Below, piece by piece: positions 1-8,320 of a stretch of DNA of 64,000 bases (position 1 is its first letter; the number at the start of each line of letters is the position of its first letter). Source of the stretch: an uncultured Lachnospiraceae bacterium (GTDB taxonomy: Bacteria > Bacillota > Clostridia > Lachnospirales > Lachnospiraceae); the NCBI GenBank assembly GCA_900550475.1, contig URSA01000003.1, positions 124,001 through 188,000 of the forward strand, in the 5' to 3' direction. The position numbers and the translations under genes were made by a program. The notes under the pieces are model-generated. The model had not been told where the DNA came from. It worked only from the letters and a program-made list of their open reading frames with translations, and searched no databases.

Positions 1-159
1 TTTGTTTACCGTCGCGGCCCGCTTGCTGCCCTCGTCCGCCAGCGTGCGCATCTTCACACGGTTGACCGTGGTGAGCGCAGTCTCAGCAGAGGAAAAGAAG
101 CCGGACAGAAAAATCAGGATAAACAGAACAATCAGTTGTATGACACCAGAGGTATCCAA
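1..159 (-). CDS. CNNM/CBS-domain (HlyC/CorC-type) membrane protein, N-terminal part
   Basis: Only the first 53 codons are in the window; the gene runs off the left edge. The start is taken as TTG at 159-157, preceded by GGAG about 8 bases upstream. The visible protein has a hydrophobic first helix followed by the motif SGFFSSAETALTTVNR and then VKMRTLADEG. This is the hallmark beginning of the CNNM (DUF21) transmembrane domain of the HlyC/CorC family, proteins linked to magnesium or cobalt transport and usually followed by CBS domains. The CBS and CorC_HlyC parts are not visible, so the family call rests on this signature alone. It is transcribed away from the neighbouring + strand genes. Confidence 0.75.
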   Translation of the reverse strand, partial: MDTSGVIQLIVLFILIFLSGFFSSAETALTTVNRVKMRTLADEGSKRAATVNK

Positions 160-207
160 AAAAACTCACTCCTTTGTATTTTGATTTGTAATTGACAGTT
201 ATAGAAA

Positions 208-237
208 ATAATACAATAACAGCCGCAGGATTGTCAA
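208..237 (-). promoter_or_regulatory. sigma-A-type promoter of the CNNM gene
   Basis: On the - strand a TTGACA box (237-232) is followed after 18 bases by TATTAT (213-208), about 50 bases before the TTG start of the CNNM gene. The match to consensus is good; use in vivo is inferred. Confidence 0.55.
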
Positions 238-307
238 GATTACGGGAACCGCTACATATAATTTTACAGAAAAAACAGATTTTGTTCGGAAATGGGAAGG
301 AGGATGA

Positions 308-652
308 ATGGAGAAGGTGTTGAAAAATCTGTTGCTTTCCTATCTGCTGACAGCCGGCCTGCTGCTTGTGCTCGCACTGCTTGTGTACCGTTTTTCCCTC
401 TCGGAGAAGACGGTGTCCGTGGTGATTATTTTCTTATACATAGGGGTTAATTTTCTGGCGGGCTTTCGGATGGGGAAAAAACAGAAGACGAGGAAGTTTC
501 TCTGGGGGCTTTTGATGGGAGGCATTTATTTTGCGGTGTTGGTGGCGGTGTCGCTGGCGGTGAACCATTCCTTCAAGGATGTGGCGTCCAATTTCTTCAG
601 TGTGCTTGTACTCTGCGCAGGGAGCGGCATGCTGGGGGGGATGGTGAGCTAG
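308..652 (+). CDS. small integral membrane protein, TIGR04086-like
   Basis: A 114-residue protein that is almost entirely hydrophobic, with four probable membrane helices (about residues 8-27, 35-53, 66-84 and 93-113). The start ATG follows an AAGGAGGA Shine-Dalgarno sequence. The size, four-helix layout and position directly ahead of the SCIFF peptide gene fit the TIGR04086 family of putative membrane proteins, which in Clostridia commonly lies in the yajC-scfA-scfB-secDF neighbourhood. Its function is unknown. It is separated from scfA by an inverted-repeat element, and scfA has its own promoter, so the two may not be cotranscribed. The family assignment is from memory of context and composition, not from a search. 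Confidence 0.65.
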   Translation: MEKVLKNLLLSYLLTAGLLLVLALLVYRFSLSEKTVSVVIIFLYIGVNFLAGFRMGKKQKTRKFLWGLLMGGIYFAVLVAVSLAVNHSFKDVASNFFSVLVLCAGSGMLGGMVS

Positions 653-660
653 GCTGCCGA

Positions 661-823
661 TAACAGTTCAGCCCGCGCCATTCGCAAAGCCGCGTGATTA
701 CGCTCTCCGTCGCTCCGCGACTTTCTTTGCTCATGAATCGGCGCTCAGCTCATGAACATATCTGCTTGCAAAATTATGCAAGCATGATTTTGGCTCGCTG
801 CCATGTCCATGGCTGAACTGTTA
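661..823. repeat. 163-bp intergenic element bounded by a 13-bp perfect inverted repeat
   Basis: The stretch between the small membrane gene and scfA begins with TAACAGTTCAGCC (661-673) and ends with its exact reverse complement (811-823). Inside are a second perfect inverted pair, TGCTTGCA (763-770) and TGCAAGCA (777-784), and a near-palindrome CCATGTCCATGG just before the right end. No open reading frame of note is present. It looks like a small miniature-inverted-repeat or RNA-structured element; no second copy is evident in this window. Confidence 0.6.
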
Positions 824-853
824 CGGTTTTTTAGTCAAAATATAAAAAAACCT

Positions 854-881
854 TTTACAAACAAGAAAATTATGCTATACT
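854..881 (+). promoter_or_regulatory. sigma-A-type promoter of scfA
   Basis: TTTACA (854-859), a 16-base spacer and TATACT (876-881) lie 46 bases upstream of the scfA start codon and just after the inverted-repeat element. The predicted leader is about 40 bases and contains AAGGAGG at 910-916. Confidence 0.65.
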
Positions 882-926
882 ACACAGGTATCAGGTTCTT
901 ACAGTAGTTAAGGAGGCACTTATTTT

Positions 927-1070
927 ATGAAGCATATCAAAACATTGAATACGAGAGATTTCAAGGAGTCCATGAAGAAGGGCGGCTGCGGCGAATGCCA
1001 GACATCCTGCCAGTCCGCATGCAAGACATCCTGCACAGTGGGCAACCAGAGTTGTGAAAAGATCAAGTAA
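927..1070 (+). CDS. scfA: SCIFF ranthipeptide precursor (six cysteines in forty-five)
   Basis: A 47-residue peptide starting MKHIKTLNTRDFKES and ending with a cysteine-rich core. Its six cysteines are at positions 21, 24, 28, 32, 36 and 43, matching the SCIFF family, one of the most conserved ribosomal peptide families in Clostridia. The maturase encoded next door introduces thioether bonds between cysteines and acceptor residues. The N-terminal half is the leader recognised by the maturase. AAGGAGG precedes the ATG by 10 bases and a good promoter lies just upstream. The biological role of the mature peptide is not established. Identity is very secure from sequence and neighbours. Confidence 0.96.
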   Translation: MKHIKTLNTRDFKESMKKGGCGECQTSCQSACKTSCTVGNQSCEKIK

Positions 1071-1100
1071 GTACTGGTAATCAACAAGTGATCATCAGAG

Positions 1101-1122
1101 AGCAGCGATCCCGGTCGCTGCT
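1101..1122 (+). promoter_or_regulatory. intercistronic hairpin between scfA and scfB
   Basis: AGCAGCGA (1101-1108) and TCGCTGCT (1115-1122) form a perfect 8-bp stem with a 6-base loop, followed by a weak T-rich stretch. It sits between the abundant-precursor gene and the maturase gene. It could be a leaky terminator or a 3'-end stabiliser giving more scfA than scfB message; that role is inferred. Confidence 0.5.
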
Positions 1123-1161
1123 TCATTTATGTAACAGTATTTTGAAGAAGAGGAATATATC

Positions 1162-2577
1162 GTGATACATCAATACAAAAACAATGGCTACAACATCGTG
1201 CTGGATGTCAACAGCGGCTCCGTTCATGTGGTGGATGATATCGTCTATGACATGATCGAGCTGGTGGAGCCTTTGGTGGCAGAGGGCATCAAGGAGCCGG
1301 AGGTCATCAAGGCTGCAGTGCTGGGCTGTGTGAATAAACCCTATCCGCCCGAAGAGGTGGAGGAGGCGGTGGAGGAAGTGCTGGAGCTTGAGAAACAGGG
1401 ACAGCTCTTTGCGCCGGACATCTACGAGAATTACATTTTTGATTTCAAAAAGAGACAGACGGTGGTGAAGGCACTCTGCCTGCACATTGCGCATGACTGT
1501 AATCTGGCGTGCCGTTACTGCTTTGCCGAGGAGGGTGAGTACCACGGCAGGAGAGCGCTCATGAGCTTTGAGGTGGGCAAGAAGGCGCTGGATTTTCTGG
1601 TTGCCAATTCGGGAAACCGGGTGAACCTTGAGGTGGACTTCTTCGGCGGGGAACCGACCATGAACTGGCAGGTCGTGAAGGATCTGGTGGAGTACGGCAG
1701 AAGTCTGGAGAAGCCGAACAACAAAAAGTTCCGTTTCACCCTGACCACCAACGGTGTGCTTTTGAATGATGAGATCATGGAGTTTGCCAACAGAGAGATG
1801 GCAAACATCGTTCTGAGTATCGACGGCAGGAAGGAAGTCAACGACAAGATGCGTCCGTTCAGAGGCGGGCAGGGAAGCTATGATGTGATCGTTCCCAAGT
1901 TTCAGAAGGTGGCGGAGAGCCGCGGCCAGATGAATTACTATGTGAGGGGAACCTTCACCCACAATAATCTGGATTTTGCCAATGATGTGCTGCATCTTGC
2001 GGATCTGGGCTTCAAGCAGATTTCCGTGGAGCCGGTTGTGGCAAAGCCGGAGGATTGGTATGCGATCCGCGAGGAGGATATTCCCGCACTGAAGGAAGAA
2101 TACGACAGACTGGCAGCCGAGATGATACGGCGCAGAAAAGAGGGAAGGGGCTTTAACTTCTTCCATTTTATGATCGACCTTGAGGGAGGTCCCTGCGTTG
2201 CAAAAAGGCTTTCCGGCTGCGGATCGGGCACGGAATATCTGGCGGTGACGCCCTGGGGAGATTTGTATCCCTGCCATCAGTTTGTGGGGCAGGAGCAGTT
2301 TTTGATGGGAAATGTGGAGGAAGGAATCGTCAACACAGAATTAAGGGACGAATTTAAGTGCTGCAACGTATATGCTAAGGACAAATGCAAAAAATGTTTT
2401 GCAAAGTTCTATTGCAGCGGCGGCTGTGCGGCAAATTCCTATAATTTTCACGGAAATATCAATGATGCATATGATGTGGGCTGCGAACTGCAGCGCAAGA
2501 GAATAGAATGTGCGATCATGTTGAAGGCTGCGGAGGCGGAGTACGAGGAGCAGCAAGAGGAGGAAAGTAACCAATGA
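1162..2577 (+). CDS. scfB: SCIFF peptide maturase, radical SAM/SPASM thioether-forming enzyme
   Basis: A 471-residue radical SAM enzyme that forms thioether cross-links in the SCIFF peptide. The start is GTG at 1162, with AGAGGAA about 8 bases upstream. Residues 1-100 resemble the peptide-binding (RRE/PqqD-like) N-terminal domain. The radical SAM cluster motif CNLACRYC gives C113, C117 and C120, and FFGGEPT is the typical GGE motif. The C-terminal third carries many cysteines (CVAKRLSGCG, PCHQF, CKKCFAKFYCSGGC, GCELQ) that ligate the auxiliary iron-sulfur clusters of a SPASM domain. The stop overlaps the secDF start by four bases, so translation of the two is probably coupled. Confidence 0.95.
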   Translation: MIHQYKNNGYNIVLDVNSGSVHVVDDIVYDMIELVEPLVAEGIKEPEVIKAAVLGCVNKPYPPEEVEEAVEEVLELEKQGQLFAPDIYENYIFDFKKRQTVVKALCLHIAHDCNLACRYCFAEEGEYHGRRALMSFEVGKKALDFLVANSGNRVNLEVDFFGGEPTMNWQVVKDLVEYGRSLEKPNNKKFRFTLTTNGVLLNDEIMEFANREMANIVLSIDGRKEVNDKMRPFRGGQGSYDVIVPKFQKVAESRGQMNYYVRGTFTHNNLDFANDVLHLADLGFKQISVEPVVAKPEDWYAIREEDIPALKEEYDRLAAEMIRRRKEGRGFNFFHFMIDLEGGPCVAKRLSGCGSGTEYLAVTPWGDLYPCHQFVGQEQFLMGNVEEGIVNTELRDEFKCCNVYAKDKCKKCFAKFYCSGGCAANSYNFHGNINDAYDVGCELQRKRIECAIMLKAAEAEYEEQQEEESNQ

Positions 2578-4835
2578 AAAAGAGCGGAGCAATTGCAATC
2601 CTGTTAGCGTTTTTTCTGGTGCTGGCGGGAGTGACCTATGTGGATCTGAAGGGTATTGACGGGGAGGGAACGGCCTCCGCGTCCGATATTACGCTGGGTC
2701 TTGATCTGGCGGGCGGCGTCAGCATCACCTATCAGGTGGAGGGAGACGGGGCACCCAGTCAGGCCGATATGCAGGACACCATCGGAAAGCTGCAGCAGCG
2801 TGTCTATAAATACAGCACGGAAGCACTGGTATATCAGGAGGGCAGCGACCGGATCAATATTGAGATCCCCGGTGTGTCGGATGCCAATGCCATTCTGGAG
2901 GAGCTGGGCAAACCCGGTACGCTGTATTTCATCTACCAGAAGGGCTCAGACGGTACGGACAATTACACCCAGGGCTATCAGGTGGATGCGGACGGAAATT
3001 ATTCTCTTTCTTATACATTGAACAAAACGATTGAGGAACTGGAGGCGGACGGCTCCATCGCACTTTACGGTACGGATGTGGAGAGCGCGCAGGCGGGTTC
3101 CATGAAGGATTCCCTTACCGGCAACAGCTCCTTCTGTGTCAACCTGACCATGACGGAGGCTGGAAAGCAGAAGTTTGCGGACGCTACCACAAGAGCGGCG
3201 GCAAGCGGTGAGACTCTCGCAATCTACTACGACGGTACATTCTTAAGTGCGCCCACCGTAGCGCAGCCCCTGACGGACGGCACGGCACAGATCACTGGTA
3301 ACTTTACCTATGAATCTGCGGACAAGCTGGCTTCCCAGATCCGCATCGGCGGTCTGAAGCTGGAGCTGACCGAGCTGCATTCCAAGGTAGTGGGCGCGCA
3401 GCTTGGTTCTGAGGCGGTATCGACCAGCATCAAGGCGGCGGCAATCGGTCTTGGCGTGATCGTGGTGTTTATGATCGCGGTTTATTTCCTTTGTGGTTTT
3501 GCGGCGAGCCTTGCGCTCCTGTTATACACGGCGTTAGTGGTGCTTCTGATCAACGGCTTCGGACTGACCCTGACGCTGCCCGGCATTGCGGGTATCATCC
3601 TCTCCATCGGTATGGCGGTGGATGCAAACGTGATTATCTTTGCCCGTATCAGGGAGGAGCTCGCCACGGGCAAAACGGTGAAGTCCGCGGTGAAGATCGG
3701 TTTTGACAAAGCAATGTCCGCCATCGTGGACGGCAATGTGACCACCCTGCTTGCGGCAATCGTGCTCTGGGTAATGGGCTCCGGCTCTGTCAGAGGCTTT
3801 GCCCAGACTTTGGTGCTTGGTATTGCCCTTTCCATGTTTACGGCGCTTTTTGTGACAAGATGGCTGATGCGCGCACTGTACGCGCTGGGCTGTACCTCGG
3901 AGAAGTGGTATGGCGTGGCAAAGAAACACAAGTCCTTTGATTTTGTGGGCAGAAAAGCAATCTTTTTTGGCATTTCCCTTGCACTGATCCTGGGCGGCTT
4001 TGTGGTGATGGGCGTGAACAAGGTAAACGACGGAAAGGCACTGAATTACAGCCTTGATTTTGTGGGCGGTACTTCCGTGACCGTCACCTTCAATGAGGAA
4101 CTGACACTTTCCGACATTGAGACAGAGGTGATCCCCAAGATGGAAGCCATTACCGGCAGCTCCGTGCAGCCGCAGCCTGTGCAGGGCACAAATGAGGTCG
4201 TGTTCAAGAGCAATGCCATGAGCCTTGACCAGCGTACGGCGATGGAGGAGATGTTTGCTTCGGAGTTTGGCATTTCCGAGAATCAGATCGTGACCGAGAC
4301 CATCAGCTCCACCATCTCCGGCGAGATGAAGCGGGATACCATCCTTGCGGTCTGCGTAGCTATTGTATGTATGCTGATCTATATCCGCGTGCGCTTCAAG
4401 GATATCCGTTTCGGCATCAGCAGTGTGGCTGCACTGTTACATGATGTGCTGGTGGTGCTTGCCTTCTACGCGGTGGCGAAGGTGTCCGTGGGCAGTACCT
4501 TCATTGCCTGCATTCTGACCATCGTGGGATACTCCATCAACGCGACCATCGTAATCTTTGACCGCGTCCGCGAGAACTTTGTCGTGATGGGCAAGTCGGA
4601 TCTGAAATCGGTTATCAACGAGAGCATCACGGAGACCCTTTCCAGAAGCCTTTTCACCTCACTGACGACTTTCATCATGGTGGCGGTGCTGTATATTCTG
4701 GGCGTTACGGCAATCCGTGAGTTTGCGCTTCCTTTGATGGTGGGTATCATCTGTGGCGCATATTCTTCCATCTTCATTGCCGGAAGTCTGTATTATGTAC
4801 TCTGCAGGATGATTCCGCAGAAGGGTGACAAATAA
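2574..4835 (+). CDS. secDF: protein translocase subunit SecDF (fused SecD-SecF)
   Basis: A 753-residue inner-membrane protein that uses the proton gradient to pull preproteins through SecYEG. The first half is SecD: a membrane anchor, LGLDLAGGVSI near residue 42, a large extracytoplasmic domain, then five helices. The second half is SecF: YSLDFVGGTSVTV starts its periplasmic domain, followed by five helices including the loop RVRENF. SecD and SecF are separate proteins in many bacteria; the fusion is usual in Bacillus and many Clostridia. ATG overlaps the scfB stop (ATGA). The gene ends 5 bases before recJ. Whether the SCIFF peptide itself needs SecDF is unknown, although the adjacency is widespread. 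Confidence 0.95.
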   Translation: MKKSGAIAILLAFFLVLAGVTYVDLKGIDGEGTASASDITLGLDLAGGVSITYQVEGDGAPSQADMQDTIGKLQQRVYKYSTEALVYQEGSDRINIEIPGVSDANAILEELGKPGTLYFIYQKGSDGTDNYTQGYQVDADGNYSLSYTLNKTIEELEADGSIALYGTDVESAQAGSMKDSLTGNSSFCVNLTMTEAGKQKFADATTRAAASGETLAIYYDGTFLSAPTVAQPLTDGTAQITGNFTYESADKLASQIRIGGLKLELTELHSKVVGAQLGSEAVSTSIKAAAIGLGVIVVFMIAVYFLCGFAASLALLLYTALVVLLINGFGLTLTLPGIAGIILSIGMAVDANVIIFARIREELATGKTVKSAVKIGFDKAMSAIVDGNVTTLLAAIVLWVMGSGSVRGFAQTLVLGIALSMFTALFVTRWLMRALYALGCTSEKWYGVAKKHKSFDFVGRKAIFFGISLALILGGFVVMGVNKVNDGKALNYSLDFVGGTSVTVTFNEELTLSDIETEVIPKMEAITGSSVQPQPVQGTNEVVFKSNAMSLDQRTAMEEMFASEFGISENQIVTETISSTISGEMKRDTILAVCVAIVCMLIYIRVRFKDIRFGISSVAALLHDVLVVLAFYAVAKVSVGSTFIACILTIVGYSINATIVIFDRVRENFVVMGKSDLKSVINESITETLSRSLFTSLTTFIMVAVLYILGVTAIREFALPLMVGIICGAYSSIFIAGSLYYVLCRMIPQKGDK

Positions 4836-4840
4836 ACAAA

Positions 4841-6607
4841 ATGGGAAAATGGTTTGTTGCGGCGAAGAAAGCTGATTTCGACGCCTGGAGCAAAAAATTT
4901 CATATTACCCCTGTTACGGCGCGCATTATCCGTAACAGGGATATTTTGTCTGAGGAAGAAGTGGAGAAGTTCTTAAACGGCACTTTTTTGGACATGTATC
5001 CGCCGGAGCTGATGCTTGACATGGAGGATGCCGCCGCCATTATCGAGGACGAGATCCGCAGTGGGAAGAAGCTGCGGGTGATCGGCGACTATGATGTGGA
5101 CGGCATCACCGCGGCACATATCCTGACAAAAGGACTGGGGGCGCTCTCCGCCCATGTGGACACGGTGATACCGCACCGGATCAAGGACGGCTACGGACTG
5201 AGTGAGCGGCTGATTGAGGATGCCTGTAAGGAGGGCGTGCACACCATCGTGACCTGTGACAACGGAATTGCGGCAGCGGAACAGATCGCTCTTGCCGTGG
5301 AACGGAACATGACGGTGGTGGTGACGGATCACCATGAAGTGCCTTACAGGGAACATGATGGGATGAGGGAGGAACTTTTACCGCTCGCGGCTGCGGTGGT
5401 GGATCCAAAGAGGACGGAATGCACCTATCCCTACAAGGGCATCTGTGGGGCGGTGGTGGCATACAAGCTGGTGGAACTCCTGTTCCGCAGGGCAAAGCTG
5501 CCGCCCGAAGAAAAACAGGAATTGCTGGATGAATTTCTGCAGCTTGCCGCAGTGGCAACGGTCTGCGATGTGATGGAGCTTCTGGATGAAAACCGGATCA
5601 TCGTAAAGGAGGGGCTGAAACGCCTGCACACAAAGCCGTGCAGGGGCATGCGGGCGCTGATGCAGGTAAACGGGATCGAGCCTAAGGATCTGACCTCCTA
5701 CCATCTCGGCTTTGTGGTGGGGCCATGCCTCAATGCGACGGGCAGGCTGGACACGGCGAAGAGGGCGCTGGAGCTTCTTGCGGCTGCGGATGACCGGATG
5801 GCGTATACGGTGGCATGTGAGCTGAAGGAGATGAATGACAGCAGAAAAGCCATGACCCTTTCCGGCGTGGAACAGGCGGTGCGTCTGGTGGAGGAAGGAC
5901 AGGGCAGGGAGGATAAGGTTCTGGTGATCTTCCTGCCGGACTGCCATGAAAGCCTTGCGGGAATCATTGCGGGACGGCTCAGGGAGCGGTACGGAAAGCC
6001 CGTGTTTGTACTGACCCGGGGAGAGGAGGGCGTCAAGGGCTCCGGCAGATCCATAGAAGCCTACCATATGTATGACGAAATGACCGCATGCAGGGATCTC
6101 TTCACCAAATACGGCGGACATAAGATGGCGGCGGGGCTGTCCATGGAGGAGAAGAATGTGGAGGCGCTGCGGAGGCGGCTCAACGAAAACTGCCGGCTTA
6201 CCGAGGAGGATTTTATCCCAAGGATCCATATTGATGTGCCGATGCCGCTTTCTTATGCAAATGAAAAGCTGGCGGCGGAGCTGGCGGTTTTGGAACCTTT
6301 CGGGACGGGAAACCCGAAGCCCCTCTTTGCCACGAAGAATGTGATTTTCAGAAGCGGCAGCAAGATGGGAACAAACGGCAGCTTCGCCAGATATGAGGTG
6401 GAGCAGGACGGCAGGAGGTATGAGCTTTTGTACTTCGGCGGGCTTGACCGGTTTCATGCTTTTCTGGAGGAACGGTTCGGAGAAGGGGCGGCGGAAGCGC
6501 TCTACCGGGGACGCTGTGAGTATGCGATTTCGGTGGCATATCAGCTCGGTCTCAACACCTACCGGGGGAATACCCGCATGCAGCTTTTGATGCAGTCATT
6601 CTCCTAG
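4841..6607 (+). CDS. recJ: single-stranded-DNA-specific 5'-3' exonuclease RecJ
   Basis: A 588-residue nuclease of the DHH phosphoesterase family, acting in RecF-type recombination, base excision and mismatch repair. Visible motifs are DYDVDG (residues 83-88), CDNGI and the DHH triad at about 163-165, which bind the two catalytic metals. GGHKMAAGL marks the DHHA1 domain, followed by an OB-like C-terminal region. The length is at the short end but normal for Clostridia. The gene follows secDF with a 5-base gap, so it is probably the last gene of the scfB-secDF-recJ unit. An imperfect hairpin and a stronger terminator lie downstream. Confidence 0.94.
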   Translation: MGKWFVAAKKADFDAWSKKFHITPVTARIIRNRDILSEEEVEKFLNGTFLDMYPPELMLDMEDAAAIIEDEIRSGKKLRVIGDYDVDGITAAHILTKGLGALSAHVDTVIPHRIKDGYGLSERLIEDACKEGVHTIVTCDNGIAAAEQIALAVERNMTVVVTDHHEVPYREHDGMREELLPLAAAVVDPKRTECTYPYKGICGAVVAYKLVELLFRRAKLPPEEKQELLDEFLQLAAVATVCDVMELLDENRIIVKEGLKRLHTKPCRGMRALMQVNGIEPKDLTSYHLGFVVGPCLNATGRLDTAKRALELLAAADDRMAYTVACELKEMNDSRKAMTLSGVEQAVRLVEEGQGREDKVLVIFLPDCHESLAGIIAGRLRERYGKPVFVLTRGEEGVKGSGRSIEAYHMYDEMTACRDLFTKYGGHKMAAGLSMEEKNVEALRRRLNENCRLTEEDFIPRIHIDVPMPLSYANEKLAAELAVLEPFGTGNPKPLFATKNVIFRSGSKMGTNGSFARYEVEQDGRRYELLYFGGLDRFHAFLEERFGEGAAEALYRGRCEYAISVAYQLGLNTYRGNTRMQLLMQSFS

Positions 6608-6844
6608 ATTTTATTTTTTTCTTATTTTTTGGACACAAAATGGACACATTTTGCCTGTATATTATATTTCAGATAGTTGATGAAATCACTATCTCCCCCC
6701 CCTCATAAGAAAAGCGGGAAGCCCGAAGCGATTCGGGCTTCTTTGCGTTTCGGCTTCCGGACAGCCATTTTTTGATTTTATTGTGGCAAAGAGTTCCAAA
6801 ATAGAGTAAAATAAAAATAATTATGCGGGAAATGAGGTTTGTTT
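6608..6844 (+). other. 237-bp intergenic region between recJ and murE
   Basis: Contains a T-rich start, two near copies of GGACACA, an imperfect 9-bp hairpin around 6671-6692 followed by eight C residues, and a clear terminator at 6718-6750. The murE promoter must lie in 6750-6835 but no strong consensus pair is seen. No small gene is supported. Confidence 0.5.
6718..6750 (+). terminator. rho-independent terminator after recJ
   Basis: GAAGCCCGAA (6718-6727) pairs perfectly with TTCGGGCTTC (6732-6741) around a 4-base loop and is followed by a T-rich tail. Confidence 0.85.
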
Positions 6845-8311
6845 ATGAAGCTGGAGACATTGCTGGAAGGGTTAGAGTATACAATCGTACAGGGAGATCC
6901 GGACACGGAAGTGGCGGATGTGGTGTATGACAGCAGAAAGGTGACGCCGGGCTGTCTTTTTATCTGTATTAAGGGGATGAACTACGACAGCCACGACCAT
7001 GCGGACGAGATTGCGGGCGCCGGAGCCGGCGTGCTGATCACGGAGCGGGAGGTGGCGCTTTCAGAGAACGGAAAGGCACCTGTGGTGGTCAGGGTGGAAA
7101 ATACCCGGTACGCCATGGCGTTCATCGCTGCGGCATGGTTCGGACACCCGGCAGAGAAGCTGACCGTAATCGGCATCACGGGAACCAAGGGAAAGACCAC
7201 GACCACCTATTTGGTCAGATCGATTCTGGAAAATGCGGGACATAAGGTGGGACTGATCGGCACCATTGAGGTCATCATCGGGGATACCCATATCCATGCG
7301 GGCAACACGACGCCCGAATCCTATCTGGTGCAGGAGTACTTTGCAAGGATGGTGGAGGCGGGCTGCGATACGGTGGTGATGGAGGTTTCCTCCCAGGGGC
7401 TCAAGCTGCACCGCACGCAGGGATTTGTTTTTGATTACGGTATCTTTACCAATCTGGAGCCGGATCATATCGGCACCGGGGAGCATGCGGATTTCGCAGA
7501 ATATCTGGCTTGCAAGGGGATGCTGTTCCGCCAGTGTAAAATCGGCATCGTAAACGGGGATGATGTGCACTGTGATGCGGTGACGGCAGGACATACCTGT
7601 ATTTTGGAAAAATTCGGAATGGGAGAGCAGAACGACCTGCGCGCCACGGATCTGACACTTGTAAAGAAGCCCGGGGAGCTGGGTGTTGCTTTTTCCGTTA
7701 CGGGACTGCTCAATATGAGAGTGGAGGTGACCACTCCCGGAAAATTCAGCGTGTATAATGCGCTGACCGCCATGGCAATCTGCAGGCATTTCGGCGTTTC
7801 CGAGGAGGATATCAAGCGGGCGCTTCTGGCGGCGAAGGTGAGAGGGCGCATTGAGATGGTGAAGGTGTCGGATCAGTTTACCCTGCTCATCGATTACGCC
7901 CACAATGCCATGAGTCTGGAGAGTCTTTTGAAATCCCTCAGGGAATACGAGCCCCACAGACTGGTGTGTGTGTTCGGCTGCGGAGGAAACCGCTCCAAGA
8001 TACGGCGCTATGAGATGGGAGAGGTCAGCGGAAAACTGGCGGATCTGACCATCATCACATCGGATAATCCCCGCTTTGAGGAACCGCAGGCGATTATCGA
8101 GGACATCAAGACCGGCATGGCAAAGACGGACGGAAAGTACGTGGAGATCTGCGACAGGAAGCAGGCGATTGCTTACGCCATTGCACACGGGGAGCCGGGT
8201 GACATCATTGTGCTGGCGGGAAAAGGACATGAGGACTATCAGGAGATCAAGGGCGTCAAATATCCTATGGATGAGAGAGATCTGATCGCGGATATTCTGG
8301 CAGGCAGGTAA
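6845..8311 (+). CDS. murE: UDP-N-acetylmuramoyl-tripeptide synthase MurE
   Basis: A 488-residue Mur ligase that adds the third amino acid to UDP-MurNAc-L-Ala-D-Glu in the cytoplasm. The ATP loop GTKGKTTTT lies near residue 113. The substrate-recognition motif is SDNPRFEEP; DNPR is the signature of enzymes that select meso-diaminopimelate rather than lysine, so the wall is predicted to be of the A1-gamma mDAP type. The ATG at 6845 is preferred over the TTG at 6839 because GAGG at 6834-6837 is correctly spaced only for the former. It starts the murE-priA-def-fmt run and lies well apart from the other wall genes at 30-35 kb. Confidence 0.92.
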   Translation: MKLETLLEGLEYTIVQGDPDTEVADVVYDSRKVTPGCLFICIKGMNYDSHDHADEIAGAGAGVLITEREVALSENGKAPVVVRVENTRYAMAFIAAAWFGHPAEKLTVIGITGTKGKTTTTYLVRSILENAGHKVGLIGTIEVIIGDTHIHAGNTTPESYLVQEYFARMVEAGCDTVVMEVSSQGLKLHRTQGFVFDYGIFTNLEPDHIGTGEHADFAEYLACKGMLFRQCKIGIVNGDDVHCDAVTAGHTCILEKFGMGEQNDLRATDLTLVKKPGELGVAFSVTGLLNMRVEVTTPGKFSVYNALTAMAICRHFGVSEEDIKRALLAAKVRGRIEMVKVSDQFTLLIDYAHNAMSLESLLKSLREYEPHRLVCVFGCGGNRSKIRRYEMGEVSGKLADLTIITSDNPRFEEPQAIIEDIKTGMAKTDGKYVEICDRKQAIAYAIAHGEPGDIIVLAGKGHEDYQEIKGVKYPMDERDLIADILAGR

Positions 8312-8320
8312 GGAGACGGG

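Noticed and set aside
1123..2277. Long open frame on the - strand opposite scfB
   Set aside because: It mirrors the codon periodicity of scfB, has no ribosome site and encodes a His/Leu-rich product with no family resemblance.
5378..6457. 359-codon open frame on the - strand opposite recJ
   Set aside because: Lies wholly inside recJ, lacks any motif or start signal, and the + strand gene is unmistakable.
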